Shown one piece after another: positions 40,706-49,638 of a stretch of DNA of 64,000 nt (its first letter is position 1; each line of letters begins with the position of its first letter). The translations under genes were made by a program, and so were the position numbers. The notes beneath the pieces were generated by a model. It was not told the origin of the DNA and ran no database searches. It saw only the letters and a program-made list of their open reading frames with translations. Origin of the DNA: Synechococcus sp. WH 8101 (GTDB taxonomy: Bacteria > Cyanobacteriota > Cyanobacteriia > PCC-6307 > Cyanobiaceae); contig NZ_CP035914.1 in NCBI RefSeq assembly GCF_004209775.1, forward strand, positions 930,001-994,000, written 5' to 3'.

Positions 40706-43700
40706 TCAGAGGTCTGCAGAGAGCGACGACAGTTGCGCTGCGGGGAGCAACCAGCGTCCGAAACGGGCATAGAGAGCCGGGATCACCAGCAGGGTGAGCG
40801 CGGTGGAGGTGATCAGGCCGCCGAGCACCACCACCGCCAGCGGCTGGAGGATTTCACTGCCGGCGCCAAAGGCCACAGCCAGAGGCAGCGTTCCCAGGGC
40901 CGAGGACAGCGCCGTCATCAAGATGGCGTTCAGGCGCTCCAGGCTTCCCTCCTCAATCACGGTGTGCAGAGGCTGGCCAGCGGCATGGCGGCGGTTGTAG
41001 TTGTCCACCAGCAGCAATCCATTGCGCACGGCCACACCGAACAACGTGATGAAGCCGATCAACGACGCCACCGACAACACCGCACCGCTGAGCAACACCG
41101 CCACCACACCACCCACCAGCGCCAGCGGCAGATTGAGCATGATCGCGACAGTGGCGGGCACTGATTTCACGGCCGTGATCATCAACAACATGATCACCAC
41201 CACCGCCACCAGGCTGTAGAGCACCAGGCTGCCTGTGGCACGTTCTTCTGATTCGAATTGACCTCCGTAGCGGATCGCATAGCCCTGCGGTAGGCGAACC
41301 TCGCGTGCCACGACCCGCTGGATGTCCCGCACCACCGAACCGAGAGCGCGGCCGCTCACGTTGGCGGAGACAACGATCAGGCGGGAGACATCTTCCCGGT
41401 TGACGATGTTGTTGCCGAGACCCTCCTCCACCCAGGCCACGCTGCCGAGGGGCACGGTCATGCCATTGGAGAAGGCCACCGGCAGGGCCCGGATGGCGTC
41501 GAGACTGCTGCGGCTGGCGGCATTGAGCTGCACGAGCACATCGCTGCGCACGCCGGCTTCCACAACATGGCCCGCCACCTTGCCGTTGAGGGCGATCTCC
41601 ACGGCCTGGGCCAGATCCTCGATGCTCAGTCCGAGGGCGGCCGCCAGGGGGCGGTCGTAGTGGATCTGAATCTGGGGGATGGGCAGTTGGGGCTCAAGCT
41701 GCAGATCCACTACCCCCTCAATCGGCTCCACCACCTTCACCACGGCTTCGCCGAGGCGCCGCAACTCCGCCAGATCGGTGCCATAGATCTTGATGGCGAT
41801 GGCGCTGCGCACACCGGAGAGCACCTCATCCATGCGGTGCGAGATGAAGCCACCGATGTTCGGGGCCACACCGGGAATCTTCAGGAAGGCCTTGCGCAAT
41901 TCCGCAAGCGCGGCGGGCCTGTTGTCCATGGCCCTGGCGCTCAGCTCCACATCCACGTGGGCCAGGTTCACCCCGGCTCCGTCGGCATCGCCGGGAGCAC
42001 GGCCGGTGCGCAGCTGCACCCACTCCACCAGCGGACTGTCCTGCAGCGAGCGCGTCAGCGCCAGGCCGGCGCGATTGGTCATCTCCAGCGACACACCTGG
42101 ATAGAGCACCATCGAATTCACCAGCGACTGCTCGCGGAACTCCGGCAGGAACACCCGGCCCAGGCTGGGCAGGATCAGCGCGGTGCCCACCACCAGGCTC
42201 AGGGCGATCGCGAGCAGCCGCTGCGGTTGCGCCAGCGCCATCGCCAGCCAGGGCCGATAGATCCGTTCGCAGCGGTTGGCGATCCAGGTGTTTTCGGGCG
42301 GCAGCTGCACCGGCGCGAGCAAAATGGCGCAGAGAGCCGGCGAGAGCGTCACCGCCACCAGGGTGGACGCGCCGATCGAGAAGAGATAGGCCAGGCCCAT
42401 CGGCGCAAAGATGCGGCCCTCCACCCCCGTGAGCGAAAAGATCGGGGCAAACACCACCGCGATAATCAGGGTGGAGAACAGCACCGGCTGACGCACCTCC
42501 ACCGAGGTGTCGAACACCACCTGCAGCGGCGACCGTGGTGTGGGACTGCTCTGATTGCGGCGCAGACCGCGGTAGCAGTTCTCCATGTCGACGATCGAGT
42601 CGTCGACCACCGAGCCGATCGCCACCACCAAACCGCCCAGGGTCATGGTGTTGAGGCCAAGGCCAAAGGCCTTCATCAACATCAGGCCAACCAACAGCGA
42701 CAGGGGAATGGCGCTGAGGGTGATCACGGCTGCGCGCCAGTTCATCAGAAAGGCCACGATCACCAGGGACACGATCACAATCCCGAGCAACAGCGATTCG
42801 CTCACATTGCGCAGCGCAGTGTCGATGAAATTGCTCTGCCTGAAGGTGCGCTTCACCCGCACATCCGTCGGCAGGGTGCGATTGAGCTCAGCGATGCGCT
42901 GCTCCACCGCACGGGTGACCGTGGGCGTATCCACATCCGGCTGCTTGATCACCATCAGCACCACCGCCGGTTGACCGTTGAAGCTGGCGTCGCCCCGTTT
43001 CAAGGCAGGCCCCCGCTGCACCTCCGCCAGGGTGGAGAGCAGCACAGGCCGGCCCTGCTGATCGGTCACCGCTACATCCGCCAGATCGCTCGTCTGCTGG
43101 ATCTGAGCCAGCGGCCGGATCAGGCGCTCCTGGCCGCCAGCTACGAGGAAGCCTCCCGGGCTGGTGGACATCGCCGCAGAGACCCCCTGCATCACAGCTT
43201 TGAGGCTGACCCCTTTCACCTGCAGTTCCTGCGGATCGAGGAGCACCTGATACTGCGCTTCTTCCCCGCCATAGACAGTGATCTGCGCCACCCCAGGCAC
43301 CGCCAGGATCGGGTTGCGATAGGAGCGCAGCACCAGCTGTTGCAGATCCATCAGCGACGTGGTGCCGCCGGGTTCCACTGTGAAGGCGACCTGAAGAATC
43401 GTGCCCAGGGGCGATACCAGCGGTGAGATCTCCGGCGCTGCGGCATTGGCCGGCAACTGGGTCTCCACCTGCTGCATCCGCTCGGACACCGATTGGCGGG
43501 CCCGATAGATGTCGGCGTTCTGGTTGAACACCACCTGCACCATCGAGAGCCCCGCCTTGGAGGAGGAGCGCACGGTCTCCACGCCGGCGATGCCATTCAG
43601 CGCCGATTCCACCGGCAGGGTGATGCGCGTTTCCACCTCCTCCGGCGACAGGCCATCGGCTGTGATCTGCACATCCACCTGCGGTGGGGCGAACGGCGGA

Positions 43701-43828
43701 AACACATCCAGCGGCATCTGGCGGAGCATCCCCAGGCCAGCAACGCTGACCACCACGGCGGCCACCACCACCAGCCAGCGGCGGGCGATCGAGAAGCGCA
43801 GGGTGGTGTTGAGCAGCGCTTCGATCAT
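40706..43828 (-). CDS. Heavy-metal RND efflux pump (CusA/CzcA family)
   Basis: A 1040-residue pump with 12 predicted helices in two repeats. N-terminal RWLVVVAAVVVSVAGLGMLR is helix 1. PLDVFPPFAPPQVDVQITAD is the HME-type start of the porter domain. Helix 4 reads VAIGSVVDDSIVDMENCYRG, with the charged D-D-E cluster of the proton path. EREARLPQG-like and SGAVLSVASLIGFITLFGVA segments occur in the second half. It should export monovalent or divalent soft metals from the periplasm. Its start overlaps the small adaptor-like gene by 4 bp. Confidence 0.93.
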   Translation of the reverse strand: MIEALLNTTLRFSIARRWLVVVAAVVVSVAGLGMLRQMPLDVFPPFAPPQVDVQITADGLSPEEVETRITLPVESALNGIAGVETVRSSSKAGLSMVQVVFNQNADIYRARQSVSERMQQVETQLPANAAAPEISPLVSPLGTILQVAFTVEPGGTTSLMDLQQLVLRSYRNPILAVPGVAQITVYGGEEAQYQVLLDPQELQVKGVSLKAVMQGVSAAMSTSPGGFLVAGGQERLIRPLAQIQQTSDLADVAVTDQQGRPVLLSTLAEVQRGPALKRGDASFNGQPAVVLMVIKQPDVDTPTVTRAVEQRIAELNRTLPTDVRVKRTFRQSNFIDTALRNVSESLLLGIVIVSLVIVAFLMNWRAAVITLSAIPLSLLVGLMLMKAFGLGLNTMTLGGLVVAIGSVVDDSIVDMENCYRGLRRNQSSPTPRSPLQVVFDTSVEVRQPVLFSTLIIAVVFAPIFSLTGVEGRIFAPMGLAYLFSIGASTLVAVTLSPALCAILLAPVQLPPENTWIANRCERIYRPWLAMALAQPQRLLAIALSLVVGTALILPSLGRVFLPEFREQSLVNSMVLYPGVSLEMTNRAGLALTRSLQDSPLVEWVQLRTGRAPGDADGAGVNLAHVDVELSARAMDNRPAALAELRKAFLKIPGVAPNIGGFISHRMDEVLSGVRSAIAIKIYGTDLAELRRLGEAVVKVVEPIEGVVDLQLEPQLPIPQIQIHYDRPLAAALGLSIEDLAQAVEIALNGKVAGHVVEAGVRSDVLVQLNAASRSSLDAIRALPVAFSNGMTVPLGSVAWVEEGLGNNIVNREDVSRLIVVSANVSGRALGSVVRDIQRVVAREVRLPQGYAIRYGGQFESEERATGSLVLYSLVAVVVIMLLMITAVKSVPATVAIMLNLPLALVGGVVAVLLSGAVLSVASLIGFITLFGVAVRNGLLLVDNYNRRHAAGQPLHTVIEEGSLERLNAILMTALSSALGTLPLAVAFGAGSEILQPLAVVVLGGLITSTALTLLVIPALYARFGRWLLPAAQLSSLSADL

Positions 43829-44400
43829 TCGCCCTGCTGCTTGCGGCGCAGGGTCAGCGTTGCCCCGGCGGCCACCACCAGGGCAGCAGCGACGCCACCG
43901 GCGATCAGAGCGCTGTTGCCTTCAGGTTGATCAGCTGGGCGATCGGCGCTGGCCTCAGCGGCGGAGGGTTCGGCCTGCTGCGTTTTTTTCGATTCGGCAT
44001 ACAGCGAGAGGGCACCGTTCACCACCACGTCGTCGGTGGGATCGAGGCCCTCGGTGATCACGATCTGATCGCCAAGGGTGGGACCGGTCTGAACGAAGAC
44101 CGGGTCGTAGGTGGTGGCCGTTTTCACGAACACCAATGGTTTGCCATCCGCCTGCACAACCGCGGCCGTCGGCACACTCAGACCCTCCGGGCCCTGTTGT
44201 GGTTGCGTGGCCGTCACACCCAACAGGGCATCGGTTTCGGTGTTCGCCTTCACCTGGCGCACATCCCCTTGCTGCTGAAATTCATCCCCATGGCCCACGT
44301 GGGACCAGGCCGGGGCCGTCAGCAGCAACGCCGCGGAGGCGACCAGAGCGGAGGCACTCCCTTGAACAATGCGGTGGATCAAGGCTGGACAGAACAACAC
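43825..44400 (-). CDS. Periplasmic adaptor-like partial module with C-terminal anchor
   Basis: A protein of about 191 residues from GTG 44400 (TTG 44382 is also possible). It has a signal peptide ending near APAWSHVGHGDE, a beta-rich stretch resembling the end of an RND adaptor (VPTAAVVQADGKPLVFVKTA, VVVNGALSLYAESKK), a Pro/Ala-rich linker and a C-terminal helix with basic tail RRKQQGE. It is the first gene of the RND operon. It may be a split-off adaptor part or a metal sensor. The frame from 44454 is rejected because it covers the regulatory box. Confidence 0.65.
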   Translation of the reverse strand: MLFCPALIHRIVQGSASALVASAALLLTAPAWSHVGHGDEFQQQGDVRQVKANTETDALLGVTATQPQQGPEGLSVPTAAVVQADGKPLVFVKTATTYDPVFVQTGPTLGDQIVITEGLDPTDDVVVNGALSLYAESKKTQQAEPSAAEASADRPADQPEGNSALIAGGVAAALVVAAGATLTLRRKQQGE

Positions 44401-44423
44401 TGCGCGGAGGATGGCGCAGGCGC

Positions 44424-44441
44424 GATGAAAAACAGATGAAA
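44424..44441. promoter_or_regulatory. Direct repeat GATGAAA x2, likely OmpR-type regulator box
   Basis: GATGAAA at 44424-44430 and 44435-44441, an 11-bp period. It lies between the divergent RND operon and the response regulator gene. OmpR-class regulators bind such direct repeats as dimers, so the adjacent regulator probably controls both directions. Confidence 0.55.
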
Positions 44442-44484
44442 TCCGCTGCCCCACCTAGCCTTTTGGCGATCTGAACCGCACGCC

Positions 44485-45207
44485 ATGCCCTTGCGGATCC
44501 TGCTGGTGGAAGACGAGCCGGATCTGGCTGAATCCCTGGTCGCCGTTCTGGAGCAGCAGGGCCATGTGGTGGACCACTGCAGCGATGGCCTCTCCGCCTG
44601 GACCTTGCTCAGTGGTGATCTGGCGCGCTACGAGCTGGCGCTTGTGGACTGGATGGTGCCGCAGCTCAGTGGTGTTGAGCTCTGCCGGCGCCTGCGCGCC
44701 GCAGGCTTCACCGTGCCGGTGTTGTTGTTGACGGCCCGCGATGGCACCGCCGACCGGGTGGAAGGACTCGATGCGGGTGCGGACGACTACCTGAGCAAGC
44801 CGTTCGCCATGGAGGAACTGCTCGCCCGGGTGCGCGCCTTGCAGCGCCGCCATCCGGGCTACCGCGAGCCGCAGCTGCAGGTTGGCAGCTACAGCCTGGA
44901 TCCCTCCCGCAGCGAGCTGACGGTGCAGGCGCCAACTGGCGCGGTGCGTGTGCCGCTCTCGGCCAAGGAATTGCAGCTGCTCACGTATTTCATGGAGCAC
45001 TCCGGAGACATCCTCAGCGGGTCTCGCCTGCGCAACCAGCTCTGGGACCTGCATCAGGACCCGGTGAGCAATGTGGTGGCGGCGCAGGTGCGGCTGTTGC
45101 GCCGCAAGCTCGCCGATCACGGTCTGCCGTCGCCGATCACCACGGTGCCCTCCCGCGGCTATCGCTTTGATGCAGACGCCACGGGCAGCGCCTCGCAGCC
45201 GAGCTGA
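44485..45207 (+). CDS. OmpR-family response regulator (CopR/NrsR-like)
   Basis: A 240-residue regulator with an intact receiver: LLVEDEPDLAESL (acidic pair), ALVDWMVPQLSGVE (phospho-Asp about residue 55), LLTARDG and YLSKPFAMEEL. The winged helix follows: PLSAKELQLLTYFMEHSGDI, VVAAQVRLLRRKLADHG and TTVPSRGYRFD. It pairs with the kinase that starts at its stop codon. Divergent placement next to the RND operon points to metal-responsive control. Confidence 0.93.
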   Translation: MPLRILLVEDEPDLAESLVAVLEQQGHVVDHCSDGLSAWTLLSGDLARYELALVDWMVPQLSGVELCRRLRAAGFTVPVLLLTARDGTADRVEGLDAGADDYLSKPFAMEELLARVRALQRRHPGYREPQLQVGSYSLDPSRSELTVQAPTGAVRVPLSAKELQLLTYFMEHSGDILSGSRLRNQLWDLHQDPVSNVVAAQVRLLRRKLADHGLPSPITTVPSRGYRFDADATGSASQPS

Positions 45208-46487
45208 TGGCAGGGCTTGAGCACAACTTGATCCGGCGTGCACGCCTGCGGCTGGCGGGCCTCTCCCTGCTCGTGATGGGGAGCATCCTCTATGCAGCGG
45301 GATTCTCGATGGGCCGGCTGTTGCTGCAGGCCCAGGAACAGGCCCTGCAGAGCGAGCTGGTCAACCTGGCCGGCACCCTGCACGACAGTCTCAAGCCCGT
45401 GCTCCCGCCGCCTTCGGCAGGACCTGCCTCACTGGCCACGGTGCTGCCTGGGCTTTGCCTGGCGGATCGCCCCTGCCCTGCGCCCACAACCCTGATCGAG
45501 CGCCATGCGCTCGGCGTCACCGATCCGGAACGGTTTCAGCTGCAGATCCTCAACGGTGAGGGAGAGGTTGTGGCCACATCCCCACCATCTCGGGAGCCAA
45601 CCCCCGGTTCGCTGATGCTCACCACCAGCGTTGTGCTGCACCGCTCTCACGGCGATCAGGAACAGGACTGGGGCAGCTTGCGCCTCAGCCGCAGCCTCGC
45701 TGGCCTGGAGGCGGAGGCACAGCGCCTGTGGTGGCTCGGCCACGGCGTGTTTGTGCTGGCGTTGGTGGTGATCGCGCTGGCGAGCTGGTGGCTGGCCGGC
45801 CTGGCGATGGCACCGTTGATCGAGGCCTACCAGCGCCAGGAGCAATTCAGCGCGGATGTGGCCCATGAGCTGCGCACGCCCCTGGCCAACTTGCTTGCTG
45901 TTGCTGAGGCTCAACGTGCCCAACCTGGAATCGAGCGGGTTCTGGCTCAGGGCCAACGGCTGCAGCAGCTGATCGCCGATCTGTTGCTGTTGGCCAGCCT
46001 GGAGCGGCCCGGCGCCAAGACGCCGATGCAGCGCTGCGACCTGGCTGAGATCACAGCGGATGTTGTGGAGGACTGGTCCGAGATCGCGGTGGCATCGGAG
46101 CAGACCTTGTCGATGGCGCTGGAAGCAGAGACCACCACGCTGCGCGGAAACGAGCGGGAACTGAGCCGGCTTCTGATCAATCTGATCAGCAATGCGCTGC
46201 AGCACTCACCCTGTGGTGGAACGGTGGAAGTGCGCCTGGAAACTCAGGGCCGCTGGTTGGCTTTGAGCGTTCGCGATCAAGGCCCCGGCATCTCGCTGGA
46301 GGATCAACAGCGGATCTTTGAGCGCTTCACACGCCTGCAACCGGATCGCTCGCGTCAGAACGGTGGTAGTGGCCTGGGGCTGGCCATCGCTCAGGCGATC
46401 GCAAACCGCCATGGGGGAGAGATCCGCGTGGCGTCAGAACCGGGGCACGGAGCCACATTCACGGCACTGCTGCCAGCGATCGGCTGA
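45207..46487 (+). CDS. Metal-responsive sensor histidine kinase
   Basis: A 426-residue kinase. Two membrane helices (about 17-37 and 177-199) flank a periplasmic domain of about 140 residues holding two Cys (PGLCLADRPCPAP) and His residues, a possible metal site. The H-box is FSADVAHELRTPLANLL, the N-box LLINLISNALQHSP, and the G-boxes VRDQGPGISLEDQQRIFERF and GGSGLGLAIAQAIA. It resembles the cyanobacterial RppB/NrsS group. It overlaps the regulator gene by 1 bp. Confidence 0.92.
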   Translation: MAGLEHNLIRRARLRLAGLSLLVMGSILYAAGFSMGRLLLQAQEQALQSELVNLAGTLHDSLKPVLPPPSAGPASLATVLPGLCLADRPCPAPTTLIERHALGVTDPERFQLQILNGEGEVVATSPPSREPTPGSLMLTTSVVLHRSHGDQEQDWGSLRLSRSLAGLEAEAQRLWWLGHGVFVLALVVIALASWWLAGLAMAPLIEAYQRQEQFSADVAHELRTPLANLLAVAEAQRAQPGIERVLAQGQRLQQLIADLLLLASLERPGAKTPMQRCDLAEITADVVEDWSEIAVASEQTLSMALEAETTTLRGNERELSRLLINLISNALQHSPCGGTVEVRLETQGRWLALSVRDQGPGISLEDQQRIFERFTRLQPDRSRQNGGSGLGLAIAQAIANRHGGEIRVASEPGHGATFTALLPAIG

Positions 46488-46502
46488 AGCCGCCCAATCG
46501 CC

Positions 46503-46533
46503 TTGACTCTCCACCCACTGGAGACTATACGGT
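46503..46533 (+). promoter_or_regulatory. MerR-type promoter upstream of the DUF411 gene
   Basis: TTGACT (46503-46508) and TACGGT (46528-46533) with a 19-bp spacer. Between them lies an operator with half-sites ACTCTCC (46506-46512) and GGAGACT (46520-46526), nearly the same as the site at 49590-49610. It should drive the operon from DUF411 onward. Confidence 0.65.
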
Positions 46534-46535
46534 TG

Positions 46536-47003
46536 ATGGAGATGTCTGATCCCGTGATGCCCGCGCTCCCCCTAGCCCTCGCCCTGGCGGGCCTCTCCGT
46601 CGCCGCCGCCGCACCAGGTCACGCCGCTGAGGTGGTGTCGGCCTACCGCTCCGCCAGTTGCGGCTGTTGCAAAGGCTGGCTCGATCACATCCGGAAAGCC
46701 GGCTTCACGGTGCAGGACCACGTTGTGAACAACCTGCCGGCGATCAAGCAGCGCTATGGCGTTCCCGGCGCCCTCGGCTCCTGTCATACCGCCACGATCA
46801 ACGGCTACGTGATCGAGGGGCATGTACCGGTGTCGGCGATCCAGAAGCTGCTCAAGGAGCGCCCCAAGGTGGCTGGCATCGCTGTGCCAGGCATGCCCCT
46901 GGGCTCACCCGGCATGGAGTCGGCGCTGCGGAGTGAGACCTACACCGTATTCACCTTCACCAGAACAGGGGTGATCAAGCCGTTCCAGACGGTGAAGGGT
47001 TGA
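46536..47003 (+). CDS. DUF411 periplasmic metal-binding protein
   Basis: About 155 residues with an N-terminal signal peptide (PALPLALALAGLSVAAAAPG). The DUF411 core is YRSASCGCCKGWLDHIRKAG (CGCC), then AIKQRYGVPGALGSCHTATI, YVIEGHVPVSAIQKLL, VAGIAVPGMPLGSPGME and TYTVFTF. DUF411 proteins accompany copper and silver resistance genes and probably bind metal through the CGCC and SCHT motifs. The start is uncertain (46536, 46542 or 46557); the frame from 46503 starts inside the promoter. Its stop overlaps the next start. Confidence 0.85.
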   Translation: MEMSDPVMPALPLALALAGLSVAAAAPGHAAEVVSAYRSASCGCCKGWLDHIRKAGFTVQDHVVNNLPAIKQRYGVPGALGSCHTATINGYVIEGHVPVSAIQKLLKERPKVAGIAVPGMPLGSPGMESALRSETYTVFTFTRTGVIKPFQTVKG

Positions 47004-47779
47004 TGGAGCAGACCCCGACCAGCGGCAGCGCAGCTCTGCGCGATGTGCGTCTCTACCGAATGGACACGGCTGATCACGCCTGCCCGTGGGGGCTGCGGGC
47101 GGTGGCGCTGCTGCAGAGCCAGGGCATTGCGTTTGAGGACCACCGCCTGCGCAGCCCTGAGGAGGTGGAAGCGTTCAAACGCGCCCACGGGGTGAGCACC
47201 ACCCCGCAGGTGTTCAGCGGCCAGCAACGCATCGGTGGCTACAGCGATCTGGCGGCACGGCTGGGGGTTCGGGCCGAGCGAGCAGACGTGAGCTACACAC
47301 CGGTGATCGTCGTGTTTGCCACCGCGGCCTTGATGGCCCTTGCCCTTGGCGTGGGTGTGCGCAGTTTCATGGGCCTGGCCATCACTCTGCTGGCCATGCT
47401 CAAGCTGATGGATGTGCCGGCCTTTGCCGCCAGCTTCCTCAAGTACGACCTGCTCAGCCAACGCTGGCGAGTCTGGAGCCGCCTCTATCCAGGCCTTGAA
47501 CTGCTGGTGGGGCTGGGCATGCTCACGCCGCCGTCCATCTCCGCTCTCGATGGGCTGGTGGGAGCGGTGGCGGTGTTGTTGGGCGGAATGGGCATGCTGT
47601 CGGTGGGCAAGGCGGTGTTCATCGATCACCTCGCCCTCAACTGCGCCTGCGTGGGTGGCAACACGCGCACACCGCTTGGCGTGGTGAGTTTTGCCGAGAA
47701 TCTGATCATGACCTTGATGGGCGCGGCGATGGCACTGGATGCCGTTGCTCATCGCTTGCCGTGGAGTGGATTGCCATGA
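47003..47779 (+). CDS. Glutaredoxin-MauE fusion membrane protein
   Basis: A 258-residue fusion. Residues 1-95 are a glutaredoxin-like domain (VRLYRMDTADHACPWGLRAV, STTPQVFSGQQRIGGYSDLA) in which the usual CPxC is CPWG, leaving one Cys. Residues 95-250 hold four or five helices of the MauE/DoxX type (PVIVVFATAALMALALGVGV, LYPGLELLVGLGML, LNCACVGGNTRTPLGVVSFA). It may reduce or deliver metal or thiol groups across the membrane. It overlaps DUF411 by 1 bp and the multicopper oxidase by 4 bp. Confidence 0.82.
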   Translation: MEQTPTSGSAALRDVRLYRMDTADHACPWGLRAVALLQSQGIAFEDHRLRSPEEVEAFKRAHGVSTTPQVFSGQQRIGGYSDLAARLGVRAERADVSYTPVIVVFATAALMALALGVGVRSFMGLAITLLAMLKLMDVPAFAASFLKYDLLSQRWRVWSRLYPGLELLVGLGMLTPPSISALDGLVGAVAVLLGGMGMLSVGKAVFIDHLALNCACVGGNTRTPLGVVSFAENLIMTLMGAAMALDAVAHRLPWSGLP

Positions 47780-49197
47780 ATCGCCGCTCGTTTCTGGCGT
47801 TGACGGCCGGTGGCGCCGCCGCCGCTTCTGCAGGGCTGGTGGGTCAGCGTTGGCTGAGTCATGCCCGTGAGGTCGCTGCGGCCGGTGCGGCTAGGGCTGT
47901 GCGATCCAGCCAAGGTGTTCTGAACCTGGATCTCGTCGCGCAGGAAACGCGGATCGCGATCCCAGGAACGGCTGGTCGCGCTCTCACCTACAACGGCCTG
48001 CTGCCAGGGCCGTTGCTGGAATTAGAGGCTGGTGACGCTGTACAGATCCAACTGCACAATCAACTCAGACAACCCACCAACCTTCACTATCACGGCCTTC
48101 ATGTCTCGCCAGAGGGGAATGCCGACAACGTATTTCTGAGTGTTCAGCCCGGGGCCAGCCAGAGCTATTCCTTCCGGATTCCCGAGGATCACCCTGCTGG
48201 CCTGTTTTACTACCACCCCCATCACCATGGAACGGTGGCCGATCAGGTGTTCGGCGGGCTTGGTGGTGCCCTGATCGTGCGCGGTGCTCTCGACCGCATT
48301 CCGGAGGTGCAGGCCGCCCAGGAGGAGGTGCTGTTTCTCAAGGATCTCCCAGCCGATCGGGAGTCATCGATGGGTGGAGCGATGCTTGGCCGCGAGGGTT
48401 CGGTGCTCACCGTGAATGGGCAGTTGAACCCCAGGATTGAGATCCCTGCCGGGGGATTACTCCGGCTGCGATTGGTGAATGGCTCCAATGCACGCTTCTG
48501 GCGCCTGGCGCTGGAAGGGCATCGTCTTCATCTGATCGCCACCGATGGCGGTGCACTGGAGCGGCCGGTTGCGGTGGAGGATCTGCTGCTGGTACCCGGC
48601 GCACGCGCCGATGTGCTGGTGCAGATCTCACCGAGTGGCGGACGATTCCGCTTGCGCAATCGCGCCTACAACCGTGTTGGCCGGCGCATGATGGGAATGA
48701 GGCGGATGATGGCTCCCTCCCAGGGTGAGGAGACCATTGCCACGGTTCAGACCGATGGCACCACAACGCCAAAGCCGCTCCCTCAGCAACTGCTTCCCGT
48801 CCAGCCGCTCAACAATCCGGTGCGCACGCGCCGCTTTGTGATGAACCATGGCATGGCCCCAGGCATGGGCATGGTGTTTCTGATCAACGGGCAGGCCTAC
48901 GACCATCAACGCATCGATACCCGGGTGCGCCTGGGTGAGATCGAGGAATGGGAGCTGATGAATACCGGGGTGATGGATCACCCCTTTCACGTGCACGTGA
49001 ACCCCATGCAGGTGATCAGCCGCAACGGACAGCCGGAGCCATTCCCGGCCTGGCGCGATGTGGTGTTGGTGCGGGCGGGAGAAACGGTGCGGGTGCGGAC
49101 GCAGTTCCGCGATTTCCCTGGTCGCAGCGTGTACCACTGCCATATCCTCGATCACGAGGAGCTGGGCATGATGGGCAACCTCCTGATTGAGGCCTGA
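47776..49197 (+). CDS. Multicopper oxidase (CueO-like)
   Basis: A 473-residue oxidase with a Tat signal (MNRRSFLALTAGGAAAASAG). Copper ligands appear in LHYHGLHVSPEG, YYHPHHHGTVADQVFGGLGG, HPFHVHVNPMQV and VYHCHILDHEELGMMGN, so T1, T2 and T3 sites are complete. A Met-rich stretch (MMGMRRMMAPSQG) and HGMAPGMGMVF suggest a Cu(I)-binding region, as in CueO. It would oxidise Cu(I) in the periplasm. ATG 47776 is chosen because it begins the Tat signal. Confidence 0.94.
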   Translation: MNRRSFLALTAGGAAAASAGLVGQRWLSHAREVAAAGAARAVRSSQGVLNLDLVAQETRIAIPGTAGRALTYNGLLPGPLLELEAGDAVQIQLHNQLRQPTNLHYHGLHVSPEGNADNVFLSVQPGASQSYSFRIPEDHPAGLFYYHPHHHGTVADQVFGGLGGALIVRGALDRIPEVQAAQEEVLFLKDLPADRESSMGGAMLGREGSVLTVNGQLNPRIEIPAGGLLRLRLVNGSNARFWRLALEGHRLHLIATDGGALERPVAVEDLLLVPGARADVLVQISPSGGRFRLRNRAYNRVGRRMMGMRRMMAPSQGEETIATVQTDGTTTPKPLPQQLLPVQPLNNPVRTRRFVMNHGMAPGMGMVFLINGQAYDHQRIDTRVRLGEIEEWELMNTGVMDHPFHVHVNPMQVISRNGQPEPFPAWRDVVLVRAGETVRVRTQFRDFPGRSVYHCHILDHEELGMMGNLLIEA

Positions 49198-49581
49198 TCA
49201 GCGGCCCCCGCAGGATTGCCAGCCGGCGAGCATCGCCTGCAGATCCGATTCCAGGCTCTGGAGAGCTTCGATGCGGCTTTGGATCTCACCGAGCTTGCCG
49301 CGGATCGTGGCCTGCAGATCCGCGCACGTGCACACCCCGGAGCGGCGCGCGCTGAGCACGCCATGAATGGCGCTGAGGGGAAGATCCATCGCCCTGAGAT
49401 TGCGTATCAGCGCCAGGTCGGCGAACACGCTCTGATCAAACAGGCGGTAGCGCCCCTCCGAGCGCGAGGTGGGCTGCAGCAGGCCCTCATCGCAGTAGAA
49501 GCGGATCGTTTTCACCGGCACGCCCGAGCGCTGCGCCACCGCACCGATCTTGAGGAGCTCATCGGCCACCGCTGCACCCAT
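49198..49581 (-). CDS. MerR family metal regulator embedded in the copper cluster
   Basis: A 127-residue protein starting MGAAVADELLKIGAVAQRSG. The helix-turn-helix reads VKTIRFYCDEGLLQPTSRSE and YRLFDQSVFADLALIRNLRA. The long helix ends in a Cys cluster: RSGVCTCADL at the start of the loop and SCGGR at the C-terminus. That suggests soft-metal sensing, but Cu versus Zn/Cd cannot be told. It lies antisense between the oxidase and DUF305 genes. The longer frame to 49701 would cover its own promoter region, so ATG 49581 is used. Confidence 0.88.
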   Translation of the reverse strand: MGAAVADELLKIGAVAQRSGVPVKTIRFYCDEGLLQPTSRSEGRYRLFDQSVFADLALIRNLRAMDLPLSAIHGVLSARRSGVCTCADLQATIRGKLGEIQSRIEALQSLESDLQAMLAGWQSCGGR

Positions 49582-49586
49582 GCGTC

Positions 49587-49617
49587 TTGACTCTCCACCT
49601 GCAGGAGAGTGCATCGT
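49587..49617 (+). promoter_or_regulatory. MerR-type promoter upstream of the DUF305 gene
   Basis: TTGACT at 49587-49592 and CATCGT at 49612-49617 with a 19-bp spacer. The operator is a perfect 7-bp inverted repeat: ACTCTCC (49590-49596) and GGAGAGT (49604-49610). It sits just before the divergent MerR start, so it may also autoregulate. Confidence 0.7.
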
Positions 49618-49638
49618 AGGAGGACTGTGCCACCGCTC

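Noticed and set aside
41567-43426. 619-codon plus-strand frame inside the RND pump gene
   Set aside because: It is rich in His, Gln and Arg with no motifs, and the opposite strand encodes a clear CusA/CzcA pump.
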